From assembly GCA_958349055.1 (NCBI GenBank), contig CATWBO010000002.1:1-64000 (forward strand): a stretch of DNA of 64,000 bases, read 5' to 3'. A program made the translations under genes and the position numbers. Origin of the DNA: an uncultured bacterium. GTDB lineage: Bacteria > Actinomycetota > Coriobacteriia > Coriobacteriales > Coriobacteriaceae. Below are positions 9,525 to 17,309 of this stretch, one piece after another (position 1 is the first letter of the stretch; each line of letters opens with the position of its first letter). Under the pieces are notes generated by a model. The model saw nothing but the letters and a program-made list of their open reading frames with translations. It was not told the origin of the DNA and ran no database searches.

Positions 9525-10476
9525 CAGAATCCTCGTTGGACTCGCGAACGATGTAGATGGGGCGCCTCTTGGTTTCCAAATAGGCTTTTGCCAGGTATTC
9601 GCCGATAATTCCCAGGCACAGAAGCTGCATGCCGCCAAACAGCGTAATGAGGCAGGCGAGGGAGGGCCATCCGCCGACAGGGTCACCCCATACAAGCGTT
9701 TTGACTAGGATAACGATGAATCCCAGAATGGCGATGAGGCAGAATATGATGCCCGTGAGGGCGGCAAGGGAGAGTGGCGCCGTAGAGAACGCGACAATGC
9801 CATCGATGGAATAGAGGAGCAGTGACCAAAAGCTCCACTTGGTCTCGCCGGCAACGCGGTTGACGTTTACGTAAGGGAGCCACTTGGTTTTAAAGCCGAC
9901 CCAGCCGTAAATGCCCTTAGAGAATCGGTTGTATTCGCCCATGGAGATGATGGCGTTGACCATGGGGCGCTTCATGAGCCTAAAATCGCGTGCTCCGTCG
10001 ACGATGTCGGCCTTGGAAATGCGATTGATGATCTTGTAGAACATGCGAGCGCAGAACGACCTGATGGGAGGCTCGCCTTCGCGGGTAGTCCTGCGTGTGG
10101 CGACGTTATCGTAGTCTTCGGTTTGCAGGATCTCGTACATTTGCGGCAGGAGCGAGGGCGGGTCTTGCATGTCGGCATCCATGGTGGCAACATAGTCGCC
10201 CTTTGCATGCTGGAGTCCGGCGAGCAGTGCTGCCTCCTTGCCAAAGTTGCGCGAGAAGGAGTACCAGTGGATGGCATAAGGATGCGATGCCGCGGCCTCG
10301 CCTTTCATGACGGTGAGCGTTGCGTCCACTGAGCCATCGTCGATGAGGACCGCTTCGAATGAAATATCGGGGTGCGATTGCGTCATGGCATGGACAACGC
10401 CGTCGAGCTCTTTGAGAAAGATCGGAAGCGATTCCTGCTCGTTGTAGCACGGAACGACGATGGAAATGAGCGGCAT
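9508..10476 (-). CDS. GT2 glycosyltransferase, GtrB/DPM1-like
   Basis: A 322-residue family 2 transferase: ISIVVPCYNEQESLP at the N-terminus, the MDADMQDPP metal-binding region around residue 95-103, and two C-terminal membrane helices separated by a short loop (GIIFCLIAILGFIVI and ITLFGGMQLLCLGIIGEYL). This architecture is typical of polyprenyl-phosphate sugar synthases such as GtrB, which load glucose or a related sugar onto undecaprenyl phosphate at the cytoplasmic face. It is followed with overlap by the YfhO-type protein, its likely user. It begins 6 nt after the stop of the upstream GT2 gene, so the three genes should be one transcript. Confidence 0.93.
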   Translation of the reverse strand: MPLISIVVPCYNEQESLPIFLKELDGVVHAMTQSHPDISFEAVLIDDGSVDATLTVMKGEAAASHPYAIHWYSFSRNFGKEAALLAGLQHAKGDYVATMDADMQDPPSLLPQMYEILQTEDYDNVATRRTTREGEPPIRSFCARMFYKIINRISKADIVDGARDFRLMKRPMVNAIISMGEYNRFSKGIYGWVGFKTKWLPYVNVNRVAGETKWSFWSLLLYSIDGIVAFSTAPLSLAALTGIIFCLIAILGFIVILVKTLVWGDPVGGWPSLACLITLFGGMQLLCLGIIGEYLAKAYLETKRRPIYIVRESNEDSDDTVQ

Positions 10477-10482
10477 AGCGAT

Positions 10483-11445
10483 TTACCTCTCGTTCGTTTT
10501 GTCGCTGCGATAGTCATCGAAAGCGTATTTGCTGTACACGTTGACTTCCCACTGCTTTTTTTCGACCTTTGCCACGGAGTCGAGGATGAATCCGGTGGCG
10601 AGGCTCAGGCCGCACAGGAACATAAACGAGGCGGCGAGCATGGCGGTGGGGAAGCGCGGGACGAGGCCGGTCTGGAAATACTCGATAAAGATGGGAACGC
10701 CCAGGGCCAGGCCGATGATCGCAAACAAAAGCGCGACAAGACTGAAGAACTTTAAGGGCCGGTAGTCCTTGAACAACGTGCCGATCATGGCGACGACCTT
10801 AATGCCGTCGCTGACGGTGTTGAGCTTGGACTCGGAACCTTCGGGTCGATCGCGATACTCAATAGGCACATCTTTGATGCGCCAGCGGTGGTCGACGGCG
10901 TGGATTGAGAGCTCGGTTTCGATCTGAAAGCCCTCGGAAAGCACAGGGAAGGTTTTGACAAATGGGCGGCTCATGGCGCGGTAACCGGTCATGACGTCAT
11001 CGAAGCTGTAGCCATAGATCCACTTGATCATGGTGCGTACCAGGTTGTTTCCAAAGCCGTGGAAGGCGCGCTTGTTTTCCTCGGCGTACGTGCCGTTGGA
11101 AAGGCGGTCGCCCACGGTCATGTCGGCCGTGCCGTTGAGGATGGGCTCGCAAAGGGCCTTGGCCGCCTCGGCGGGGTAGGTGTCGTCGCCGTCGACCATC
11201 AGATAGCAGTCGGCATCGATATCGCGAAACATCTGGCGGCAGACGTTGCCTTTGCCCTGACGGGGCTCAAAGCGGACCGTCGCGCCGTGTTCTGTTGCGA
11301 TGCGCGAGGTATCGTCCGACGAGTTATTGTCATAGACATAAACCGTCGCCTGCGGAAGCTCGCGGTGAAAGTCGTCGATGACCTTACCGATCGTGAGGGC
11401 TTCGTTGTAGCAGGGGATAATGACGGCGATGGATTCAGAATTCAC
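10483..11445 (-). CDS. GT2 glycosyltransferase, dolichyl-phosphate-mannose-synthase-like
   Basis: A 320-residue family 2 transferase with VIIPCYNEALTIGKV at the N-terminus, the DNNSSDDTS and MVDGDDTYP nucleotide-sugar and metal motifs, and two C-terminal hydrophobic helices (FFSLVALLFAIIGLALGV; MLAASFMFLCGLSLATGFI). It probably moves a sugar from a nucleotide donor to a lipid carrier in the inner leaflet. The GTG at 11445 is supported by AAGGAG about 6 nt upstream. It is the first gene of the three-gene minus-strand operon with the GtrB-like and YfhO-like genes and is divergent from the ABC exporter. The exact donor sugar cannot be read from the sequence. Confidence 0.93.
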   Translation of the reverse strand: MNSESIAVIIPCYNEALTIGKVIDDFHRELPQATVYVYDNNSSDDTSRIATEHGATVRFEPRQGKGNVCRQMFRDIDADCYLMVDGDDTYPAEAAKALCEPILNGTADMTVGDRLSNGTYAEENKRAFHGFGNNLVRTMIKWIYGYSFDDVMTGYRAMSRPFVKTFPVLSEGFQIETELSIHAVDHRWRIKDVPIEYRDRPEGSESKLNTVSDGIKVVAMIGTLFKDYRPLKFFSLVALLFAIIGLALGVPIFIEYFQTGLVPRFPTAMLAASFMFLCGLSLATGFILDSVAKVEKKQWEVNVYSKYAFDDYRSDKTNER

Positions 11446-11605
11446 TCAATGCTCCTTTGAATTTCAATCTTTGAAAGTATAGCCGTTTGCGCCTGGCATC
11501 CTAAGATGTGGGTTAGTTCTCCAGTTTTGTTGCGCGAATCGTTTGCATGGCCGTCGGGTCTATACTGTTCGTTTGTCAACGATTACGAGTAAAGGAGTTG
11601 CATCC
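11446..11605. promoter_or_regulatory. Divergent promoter region between GT2 operon and ABC exporter
   Basis: Each direction has a TATACT -10 hexamer: 11561-11566 for the plus-strand exporter and 11476-11481 (read on the minus strand) for the glycosyltransferase operon. The -35 matches are weak on both sides (TTAGGA for the minus strand at 17-bp spacing), suggesting activator use or low basal strength. Confidence 0.45.
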
Positions 11606-12451
11606 GTGTCGGATCAGACAAAGCAACAAGAAACTCGCAGTCTGCCTGCGACGTTTGCTAAGAACGAATTTGAGAAGGACGCGTTTATCCTTCGTCAGCT
11701 GGTTACCAAGGATTTTAAGATTAAGTATCGTCGCAGCGTTTTGGGCGTTGCGTGGTCGGTGCTCAACCCGCTGTTGATGATGATCGTCATGGCGATCGTG
11801 TTCTCGACGATTTTTGCCCAGGGCCGCAATGGCTCGATTACGCCCGAGATGTACCCGCTGTACTTGATCGTGGGTAACGTCACCTTTGCCGTCATGTCCG
11901 AGTCTACGAACCAGGCGCTGACGTCGATCGTGGGCGCGGCTCCGCTGCTTAAGAAGGTCAAGGTGCACCGCTGGGTCTTCCCGGTGCAGAAGGTTCTCTT
12001 TTCGCTGGTGAACTTTGCCTTCTCGCTGGTCGCCGTCGCCATCGTTATGCTGTGGTTCCGTGTTATGCCTTCGTGGCACCTTATTCTGCTGCCTGTTTGC
12101 CTGTTCCTGCTTATGTGCTTCTGTATGGGTTTGGGCCTGATGCTCTCGGCCCTTACGGTTTTTTTCCGTGACGTTATGCACCTGTGGAGCGTCGTCATCA
12201 CGGCGTGGACCTACATTACGCCCATCTTCTGGACGACTGATTTTGTTGCGCAAATGCCGCATATCGTGCGCATTCTGGTATATGCGAACCCCATGTACAA
12301 CTACCTGCAGTTTATGCGTGATATCTTCCTGTTCCAGACCACGCCTTCGCTCATGACGCTTGGTATGTGCGCCGCTTGGGCGGTCCTCGCGCTCGTCATT
12401 GGCTATACCGTGTTCCATAAGTCCGAGCGCAAGTTCATCCTCTACATCTAA
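11606..12451 (+). CDS. Polysaccharide/teichoic acid ABC transporter permease (Wzm/TagG family)
   Basis: A 281-residue ABC-2 type permease with six predicted membrane helices after an amphipathic N-terminus (FILRQLVTKDFKIKYRRSVLGVAWSVLNPLLMM), the hallmark of TagG and Wzm exporters. The GTG at 11606 is preferred over the upstream open frame from 11543 because AAAGGAG lies at 11591-11597. It exports a lipid-linked polysaccharide across the cytoplasmic membrane together with the ATPase encoded 11 nt downstream. Neighbouring transferases and dTDP-rhamnose genes supply likely cargo. Whether the cargo is a teichoic acid or a rhamnan cannot be decided here. Confidence 0.93.
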   Translation: MSDQTKQQETRSLPATFAKNEFEKDAFILRQLVTKDFKIKYRRSVLGVAWSVLNPLLMMIVMAIVFSTIFAQGRNGSITPEMYPLYLIVGNVTFAVMSESTNQALTSIVGAAPLLKKVKVHRWVFPVQKVLFSLVNFAFSLVAVAIVMLWFRVMPSWHLILLPVCLFLLMCFCMGLGLMLSALTVFFRDVMHLWSVVITAWTYITPIFWTTDFVAQMPHIVRILVYANPMYNYLQFMRDIFLFQTTPSLMTLGMCAAWAVLALVIGYTVFHKSERKFILYI

Positions 12452-12462
12452 GGAGTGCTGTG

Positions 12463-13230
12463 ATGACTGAATCTGTTGTTGATTACAGCGAGCAGCCTCT
12501 GGCTGTCGAGGTCGACGACGTCACCATGATCTTTAACATGGCGTCCGAGTCGCTGACCAACCTCAAGGAGTACTTCATTAAGCTTGCCAAGCACGAGCTG
12601 TTCTTTGAGGAGTTTAGGGCGCTTAAGCACATCTCGTTCGATATTCATCGCGGCGAAGTTGTCGGTCTGGTTGGCACCAATGGTTCCGGTAAGTCTACGA
12701 TGCTTAAGATTATCGCCGGCGTGCTCGAGCCCAGCGAGGGCAGCGTTAAGGTGCACGGCAACATTGCGCCGCTGATTGAGCTTGGCGCTGGTTTTGACCC
12801 CGAGCTGACGGCGCGCGAGAACATTTATCTGAACGGTGCACTGCTCGGCTATACCAAGGAATTTATCGATGCCAATTTTGACGGCATTATCGAGTTCGCC
12901 GAGCTGCAGAACTTTGTCGACATGCCGCTCAAGAACTTCTCCTCGGGCATGGTTGCACGTATCGCCTTTGCAATCGCTACCATTACTGAGCCGGATATTC
13001 TGATCGTTGACGAGACGCTGTCCGTCGGCGACGTGTTCTTCCAGCAAAAGTGCGAGGCCCGTATTCAGCACTTTATCCAGAGCGGTGACGTGACGGTTCT
13101 GTTCGTGTCGCACTCCATGGAGCAGGTTGAGCGCATCTGCCAGCGCGCCGTTTGGATTGAGAAGGGTGACCTTCGCATGGACGGCCCGGTCGATGAGGTC
13201 TGCAAGGCGTACCGCGAGCAGTTCAACTAG
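12463..13230 (+). CDS. Polysaccharide/teichoic acid ABC transporter ATPase (Wzt/TagH family)
   Basis: A 255-residue ATP-binding subunit with Walker A GTNGSGKST, signature FSSGMVARIAFA, Walker B ILIVDETLSVGD and a switch His in VSHSME. The N-terminal FNMASESLTNLKEYFIKL region, which precedes the ATPase core, is typical of TagH and Wzt proteins that contact the amphipathic helix of the permease. It lacks the C-terminal carbohydrate-binding domain found in Wzt proteins that recognise capped O-antigens, so recognition of a chain-terminal cap is unlikely. ATG at 12463 has AAGGAG at 12450-12455; an in-frame GTG at 12460 is the alternative start. Confidence 0.94.
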   Translation: MTESVVDYSEQPLAVEVDDVTMIFNMASESLTNLKEYFIKLAKHELFFEEFRALKHISFDIHRGEVVGLVGTNGSGKSTMLKIIAGVLEPSEGSVKVHGNIAPLIELGAGFDPELTARENIYLNGALLGYTKEFIDANFDGIIEFAELQNFVDMPLKNFSSGMVARIAFAIATITEPDILIVDETLSVGDVFFQQKCEARIQHFIQSGDVTVLFVSHSMEQVERICQRAVWIEKGDLRMDGPVDEVCKAYREQFN

Positions 13231-13284
13231 GTTATAATTACTTGCGCCTGGCACGCGTGCGCGTGCTCGGGCGTGCGGTTATAT

Positions 13285-13361
13285 GCTCCATTAGCTCAGT
13301 TGGATAGAGCAGGGGACTTCTAATCCCAAGGTCGACGGTTCGAATCCGCCATGGAGCACCA
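13285..13361 (+). tRNA. tRNA-Arg (anticodon TCT)
   Basis: A 77-nt cloverleaf. The acceptor stem pairs 13285-13291 with 13351-13357, the D-arm contains AGCTCAGTTGGATAGAGC, the anticodon loop is CTTCTAA giving TCT, and the T-arm contains GGTTCGAATCC. The 3' CCA is encoded. It reads AGA codons, which are rare in the GC-rich genes here. Confidence 0.97.
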
Positions 13362-13370
13362 TCGTTTATT

Positions 13371-13403
13371 AAGCCCGGACCGCTTGGTGGTCCGGGCTTT
13401 TTT
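13371..13403 (+). terminator. Intrinsic terminator after tRNA-Arg(TCT)
   Basis: Stem AAGCCCGGACC with GGTCCGGGCTT, a short loop and a run of six T residues directly after it. Confidence 0.92.
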
Positions 13404-13436
13404 CGTCTTGCGTGCTGCGAATTTGAAGGGTGTGCT

Positions 13437-14423
13437 ATGGGGACCAAAAGGCTCGACTGGATAGATATTGCAAAGGGGATTGCAATTATTCTGGTCATTG
13501 TGGGACACACGGTCCCAAATCCCTCGCCTTTGCGGCATGCCATCTTCTCGTTTCACATGCCGGTGTTCTTTATCCTTGCCGGGTACACGTTTAGGCCTAA
13601 GCCGTGGGGAGAGCTGTTGAGCGGTTCGGTGTCGCGCCTGCTGGTACCGTATGTGGTTCTTGCACTGGCCTGGCAGGTGCCGTCGTTCTTGATGAGCGGG
13701 GCTCCATTGACGGGCGGTGCGCTTGCCGGCGGACTTGAGACGTTCGCGTTTGCCTCGGGTGTTGATGTACCTGGGCTTGGCGTTGCCGCTGTTGGCATGG
13801 CATGGTTTTTGGCTGCGCTGTTTACGTCACGCTTGCTGTTTAATGCGCTGGTGCGGCTGTTTGATGGGCGCGAAGTTGGCGCTGTTTGGCAGGGCGTTGT
13901 CTGTGCTGTGATTGCTTTCTGCGGATTGAGCGTGTCTCGCTTTTTGGGTATCTACCTGCCGCTCGATCTGGATCTGAGCTGCTATATTGTGTTGCTGATG
14001 TGGGTTGGCTATACGGTGCGTCAAAGGGGGCTGGAGCCGAGCGTGAGCAAGCCGCTTCTGTTTGTTGGCGCGGGTGTTGTTTGGCTTATCCTTGCGGCTA
14101 TGAGCGGTCTTGAGCTTTCGAGCCGTCGTGTGGACGGCTTTGTCATTGCCACGATTGCCGCTCTTGCCGGAAGCTACTGCGTGTGCTGGGTTTCCATGGC
14201 GCTGGAGAAGTTGAAAGACGTGCCGGTTTTGGGGCCCTTTGAGCGAGCGCTCGTGTTCTGCGGACAGGCCAGTCTGGCGATCTTTGCGATCCATGCGGTC
14301 GATTGGTTTATTCCTTGGCAGACCATGCCGTTGCTTATGGCACTACCGACATCGTGGCTCTTCGCATCAATCGTGCGCTGCGGATGCGATATCGGGCTGG
14401 CGTACGTGGTCAAGAGGGCATAA
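13437..14423 (+). CDS. Acyltransferase-3 family membrane protein
   Basis: A 328-residue protein of about ten hydrophobic helices. It begins RLDWIDIAKGIAIILVIVGHT, the acyltransferase-3 signature in which the histidine of VGHT is thought to be catalytic, followed by FSFHMPVFFILAGYTF. Members O-acetylate or succinylate extracytoplasmic sugars or peptidoglycan. The ATG at 13437 has a GAAGGG ribosome site. Proximity to the exporter and glycosyltransferases suggests decoration of the same envelope polymer, but a tRNA and a terminator separate it from them, so it is its own transcription unit. The acceptor is unknown. Confidence 0.9.
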   Translation: MGTKRLDWIDIAKGIAIILVIVGHTVPNPSPLRHAIFSFHMPVFFILAGYTFRPKPWGELLSGSVSRLLVPYVVLALAWQVPSFLMSGAPLTGGALAGGLETFAFASGVDVPGLGVAAVGMAWFLAALFTSRLLFNALVRLFDGREVGAVWQGVVCAVIAFCGLSVSRFLGIYLPLDLDLSCYIVLLMWVGYTVRQRGLEPSVSKPLLFVGAGVVWLILAAMSGLELSSRRVDGFVIATIAALAGSYCVCWVSMALEKLKDVPVLGPFERALVFCGQASLAIFAIHAVDWFIPWQTMPLLMALPTSWLFASIVRCGCDIGLAYVVKRA

Positions 14424-14575
14424 CAAAAAGCGGGGGCTACCGTGTGTACTCCTCTGTTGTCCATATTGCCTTGTCGGTATCTTGGTATGATGTGTGGCAT
14501 GCTGTCGGGCGTTTTGCAAATCTATTGGTGCCTCTTGGCGCCAGGCGGGCGCTCGTTTTTCTCTAGGAGCTGACT

Positions 14576-15757
14576 ATGATTGACTATCGCAATCCATATA
14601 CCCCCGGCGCAGGCGCAATGCCCAAGTACCTTGCCGGACGCGATGACATTCTTGAGGCAGCTTCCCTTCAGATCAAAGCACTTGCTGCAAACTATCAAAA
14701 TCGCTCGATTGTTTTGTATGGCTTGAGGGGCGTCGGCAAAACCGTTTTGCTCAATTCGATTGAATCGATAGCCGAGGGCGAGGGCGTTCTTGTTCGTCAC
14801 ATCGAGGTCGAGGAGAAGAAGGGCCTGATTGCTCCCTTGGCTTCTGCCTGCTGCTCGCTGTCTTCTTCGCTTAATAAAATTGAACTTGTTAAGAGTAAAT
14901 TGGAGCAAATTAGGAATTTGTTCACCTCCCTTACGCTGTCGGTCGATGCGGGGGACGGCTCTTTGTCTTTTGGGTTTAATGAAGATGCTCTTGGAGCGTC
15001 TCTCGCTTCGTCTCGTAATCTGTCTGGGGATTTTACCGATATCCTGGTCATACTCGGTAAATATGCTCAGGCTGCCGGAGCTTCGATCTTAATCGGGATT
15101 GACGAGCTGCAATATGCCCAGAAAGAAGAGCTTGAGGCTTTGGCATGTGCGCTTCATCGTGTTACTCAGCTTGGCCTTCCCGTTATGTTTTGCTGCGCCG
15201 GCCTGCCCAAGCTTTTAAAGATGCTGGGTGAGGCTAAGACCTACTCCGAGAGGCAGTTCAACTTCGTGAAGGTCGATTCGCTTCCTCGCGACAAGGCGGT
15301 TGAGGCCATTGTCAGGCCTGCTCAAAAGCTTGACGTGAGCTATTCTGACGAGGCGGTCGATGCCATCATCGACTATACGGAGGGGTATCCGTATTTCATT
15401 CAAGAGCTTTGCTCAACCATTTGGATGTCGTCCGATGGCAGGTGCGTTTCGTTGGAGACGGTGCTCGAGTGCACCTCCTTAACGGATATTCGCCTTGACG
15501 AGGGGTTCTTTAGCGTGCGTTATGATCGATGCACGCCAAGGCAAAAGGAGTTTCTGATTGCCATGGTGCGCTGCGGCGAGCTTCCTTGCACGCTTGCGAA
15601 CGTGGCTCATTACATGGGGAGAGATGTCTCGTCTATTGGACCCTTGCGCGCTCAATTAATCAGCAGGGGTTTGATTTATTCCGCCGCAAGGGGAGAGGTT
15701 GATTTTACCGTGCCTCAGTTTGACCGTTATCTTAGGCGAACGGAACAGATTGATTAG
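14576..15757 (+). CDS. Solitary AAA-type (archaeal-ATPase-like) ATP-binding protein
   Basis: A 393-residue protein with Walker A GLRGVGKT at 49-56, Walker B ILIGIDELQ at 171-179, a sensor-like MFCCAGLPKLLKML segment and a C-terminal region (about 310-390) that looks like a winged helix (CTPRQKEFLIAMVRCGELP, then PLRAQLISRGLIYS). This matches the stand-alone archaeal ATPase / AAA_16 group, often of unknown role and common in accessory regions. The start has GGAG 7 nt upstream. It is separated from the acyltransferase by 152 nt that contain a plausible extended -10 (TGGTATGAT near 14484). No recognisable partner is adjacent. A role in defence or regulation is possible but not shown. Confidence 0.85.
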   Translation: MIDYRNPYTPGAGAMPKYLAGRDDILEAASLQIKALAANYQNRSIVLYGLRGVGKTVLLNSIESIAEGEGVLVRHIEVEEKKGLIAPLASACCSLSSSLNKIELVKSKLEQIRNLFTSLTLSVDAGDGSLSFGFNEDALGASLASSRNLSGDFTDILVILGKYAQAAGASILIGIDELQYAQKEELEALACALHRVTQLGLPVMFCCAGLPKLLKMLGEAKTYSERQFNFVKVDSLPRDKAVEAIVRPAQKLDVSYSDEAVDAIIDYTEGYPYFIQELCSTIWMSSDGRCVSLETVLECTSLTDIRLDEGFFSVRYDRCTPRQKEFLIAMVRCGELPCTLANVAHYMGRDVSSIGPLRAQLISRGLIYSAARGEVDFTVPQFDRYLRRTEQID

Positions 15758-15776
15758 CGATCTGTCTGACCAGATA

Positions 15777-15809
15777 GGCCCGGTGCGCGATGAAGTGTGC
15801 CGGGCTTTC
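15777..15809 (+). terminator. Probable terminator after the AAA-type ATPase
   Basis: GGCCCGG at 15777-15783 can pair with CCGGGC at 15800-15805, followed by TTTCT. It is a modest hairpin just downstream of the stop codon. Confidence 0.55.
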
Positions 15810-15943
15810 TCCTGCTGAGGCTGAACGGTACTTCCGCCTTGGTTCGCTGGAACCGCCAAAAGGCGTTCCTGTGTTTAAAGGGCTGTTTTCCGAGGGGCAT
15901 TTGACGCATTTTCGCTTTAGCGCTCTCCGGTTTTACAGCCTTT

Positions 15944-16072
15944 TCCGGAAGTATGCGGCAAATTCCAGAACCCCCGAGCACACCACCCTTTTCGAGAAGA
16001 GAAACTGCAGGTAGAAGCGTTGTCGCTATCTGGTGTGTTCGGCCCCTTTGGATTTTGCCGCATACTTCCGGA
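15944..16072. repeat. Imperfect inverted repeat with 42-nt arms
   Basis: The left arm 15944-15985 and the right arm 16031-16072 are inverted copies. The outer 19 bases match exactly (TCCGGAAGTATGCGGCAAA on the left) and an inner CACACCA block also matches. The 45-nt spacer shows nothing recognisable. It could be a MITE-like unit or a structured RNA. Confidence 0.7.
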
Positions 16073-16118
16073 TTTGCCTGCACTCGCAATCGTTAGGGTT
16101 ATTTTGCGGTCCGTAGGC

Positions 16119-16169
16119 TTACTTCTGGAGATGTTCTTTTAGCAGCTCCAACGCATGGGGTGGCCTTGG
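16119..16169 (-). pseudogene. Displaced remnant of the aroQ 3' end
   Basis: Read on the minus strand, this stretch encodes QGHPHALELLKEHLQK and a stop, against QGYTHALELLKEHLEK and stop at the end of intact aroQ (16850 onward). Nucleotide similarity ends abruptly at both sides. The fragment lies about 0.7 kb from the real gene end with the second DUF4869 gene in between, so it looks like the footprint of an insertion or recombination at the aroQ 3' end. Confidence 0.75.
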
Positions 16170-16258
16170 TTCTCAACGCTTTGCGCGGCTTGGCTATTCT
16201 GCCCCCAAGCACTCGGACAAAACGTTTGTGACCGCATTCATTGCTGGGGGCCGTAGAC

Positions 16259-16726
16259 TTAGTACAGCATTCTGGTCGTATCATCAACATCCAAGAAGTC
16301 ATTGGTTGCGCCGACGAACTCCTGCATGTTTCTTACGATGCGGCCATCGTTGTCGATACGGATTTCAAAGTGTTTCCAGGGGAATTTCATGATGCGGTAA
16401 AGGGTTACCAGCACATCCTGCTCTTTGCCTATTTTGAGCAGCCAGCGGGCACAGTTGTCTCCGCAGGTGGATGCGTTGAACACCATATTTGGGAGATTGC
16501 GCACCAGCAGCAGCGTCTTAACGCCGCCGGACAGTTCGAGTGGAGTGATTGAGCCCAGCTGCTTGCTTACGATGTTGCGGGGACCAATGAGCTCTGATCC
16601 GTCCACGCTTTTAATAATCTGTGCGGCCATAGGGTCTTCGAACCATGAGTCTAAGTATGAGTTCCTAAAATAGGTTTCGGTATCGTAGATGGAACCGGGG
16701 TAATCCCCCAGGTGAATGCTCAGCAT
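16259..16726 (-). CDS. DUF4869-type protein, second copy
   Basis: A 155-residue paralogue of the protein at 3090-3527. The two align from residue 1 without gaps for about 145 residues, with LSGGVKTLLL and NASTCGDNCA identical and about half of all residues shared by hand count. This copy carries about ten extra C-terminal residues. The ATG at 16726 has GGAG 6-9 nt upstream. Unlike the first copy it has no ATPase gene beside it on the same strand; the nearest ATPase (14576-15757) is convergent and of a different type. It lies between the aroQ terminator and an aroQ-end remnant, suggesting arrival on a small mobile segment. Function unknown. Confidence 0.83.
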   Translation of the reverse strand: MLSIHLGDYPGSIYDTETYFRNSYLDSWFEDPMAAQIIKSVDGSELIGPRNIVSKQLGSITPLELSGGVKTLLLVRNLPNMVFNASTCGDNCARWLLKIGKEQDVLVTLYRIMKFPWKHFEIRIDNDGRIVRNMQEFVGATNDFLDVDDTTRMLY

Positions 16727-16775
16727 GCGGATCTCCAGACGTTGTGTGACTGCAACGATTATATGCCAGGACTAA

Positions 16776-16811
16776 AATGCCGGCAGCAGCGAGGTTGCTG
16801 ATGCCGGCATT
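16776..16811 (-). terminator. Hairpin at the end of the aromatic operon
   Basis: AATGCCGGCA at 16776-16785 pairs with TGCCGGCATT at 16802-16811, with additional inner AGCA/TGCT pairing. It lies just after the aroQ stop codon. On the minus strand it is followed by TTTAGTCC, so termination is plausible though the T-run is short. Confidence 0.7.
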
Positions 16812-16849
16812 GGCTTTATGGATTGGGGTTGGCGGTGCGACCGGTGGGC

Positions 16850-17287
16850 CTACTTTTCGAGATGCTCTTTCAGCAGCTCCAACGCGTGGGTATAGCCCTG
16901 GAGGCCCTCGCCGGTGATGGTGGCGAAGCAGGCCAGGCGTGCATAGCTCACCTGGCGGAAGTCCTCGCGGGTCTCGACGGCGCTGATGTGGACCTCGACG
17001 GCAGGGATGGCGACGGCCTTGAGGGCGTCGAGGATCGCCACGCTCGTATGCGTGTATGCCGCCGGGTTGATGACGATGCCGTCGACCTTGCCGTAGGCCT
17101 CCTGGATCTTGTCGACGATGCTGCCCTCGTGGTTGGACTGGAAAACCTCGACCTCGTCGAAGCCCTGTGCGGCGCCCGCTTCCTGGCAGATCTGCACTAA
17201 GCGGTCGTAGTTGTCGCTGCCATAGATGCCCGGCTCGCGAATGCCGAGCATGTTGAGGTTGGGGCCGTTGATGACGAGTGCTTTCAT
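16850..17287 (-). CDS. aroQ: Type II 3-dehydroquinate dehydratase
   Basis: Converts 3-dehydroquinate to 3-dehydroshikimate, the third step of the shikimate pathway. The 145-residue protein has the family's usual length and motifs: NGPNLNMLGIREPGIYG with the active-site tyrosine and mobile-loop arginine, QSNHEGSIVDKI, INPAAYTHTSVAILDAL, and EVHISAVETREDFR with the catalytic histidine nearby. The ATG at 17287 fits the family start. It is the last gene of the eight-gene operon, 64 nt after the aroE-aroK stop, with a long hairpin in the gap. A displaced copy of its last 17 codons lies at 16119-16169. Confidence 0.96.
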   Translation of the reverse strand: MKALVINGPNLNMLGIREPGIYGSDNYDRLVQICQEAGAAQGFDEVEVFQSNHEGSIVDKIQEAYGKVDGIVINPAAYTHTSVAILDALKAVAIPAVEVHISAVETREDFRQVSYARLACFATITGEGLQGYTHALELLKEHLEK

Positions 17288-17309
17288 GGTTGCTTCCTTT
17301 GCAGTCGAG

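Larger units (their letters stand above)
15758..16258. other. 500-bp gene-poor accessory stretch
   Basis: No convincing gene is present. It holds a probable terminator, an imperfect 42-nt-arm inverted repeat (15944-16072), and a diverged remnant of the aroQ 3' end (16119-16169). A 74-codon plus-strand frame at 15790-16014 runs through the left repeat arm, has no clear ribosome site, and is probably not a gene. Confidence 0.7.

Noticed and set aside
15790..16014. 74-codon plus-strand frame as a gene
   Set aside because: It overlaps a terminator and one arm of an inverted repeat and lacks a ribosome site. It has no recognisable similarity.
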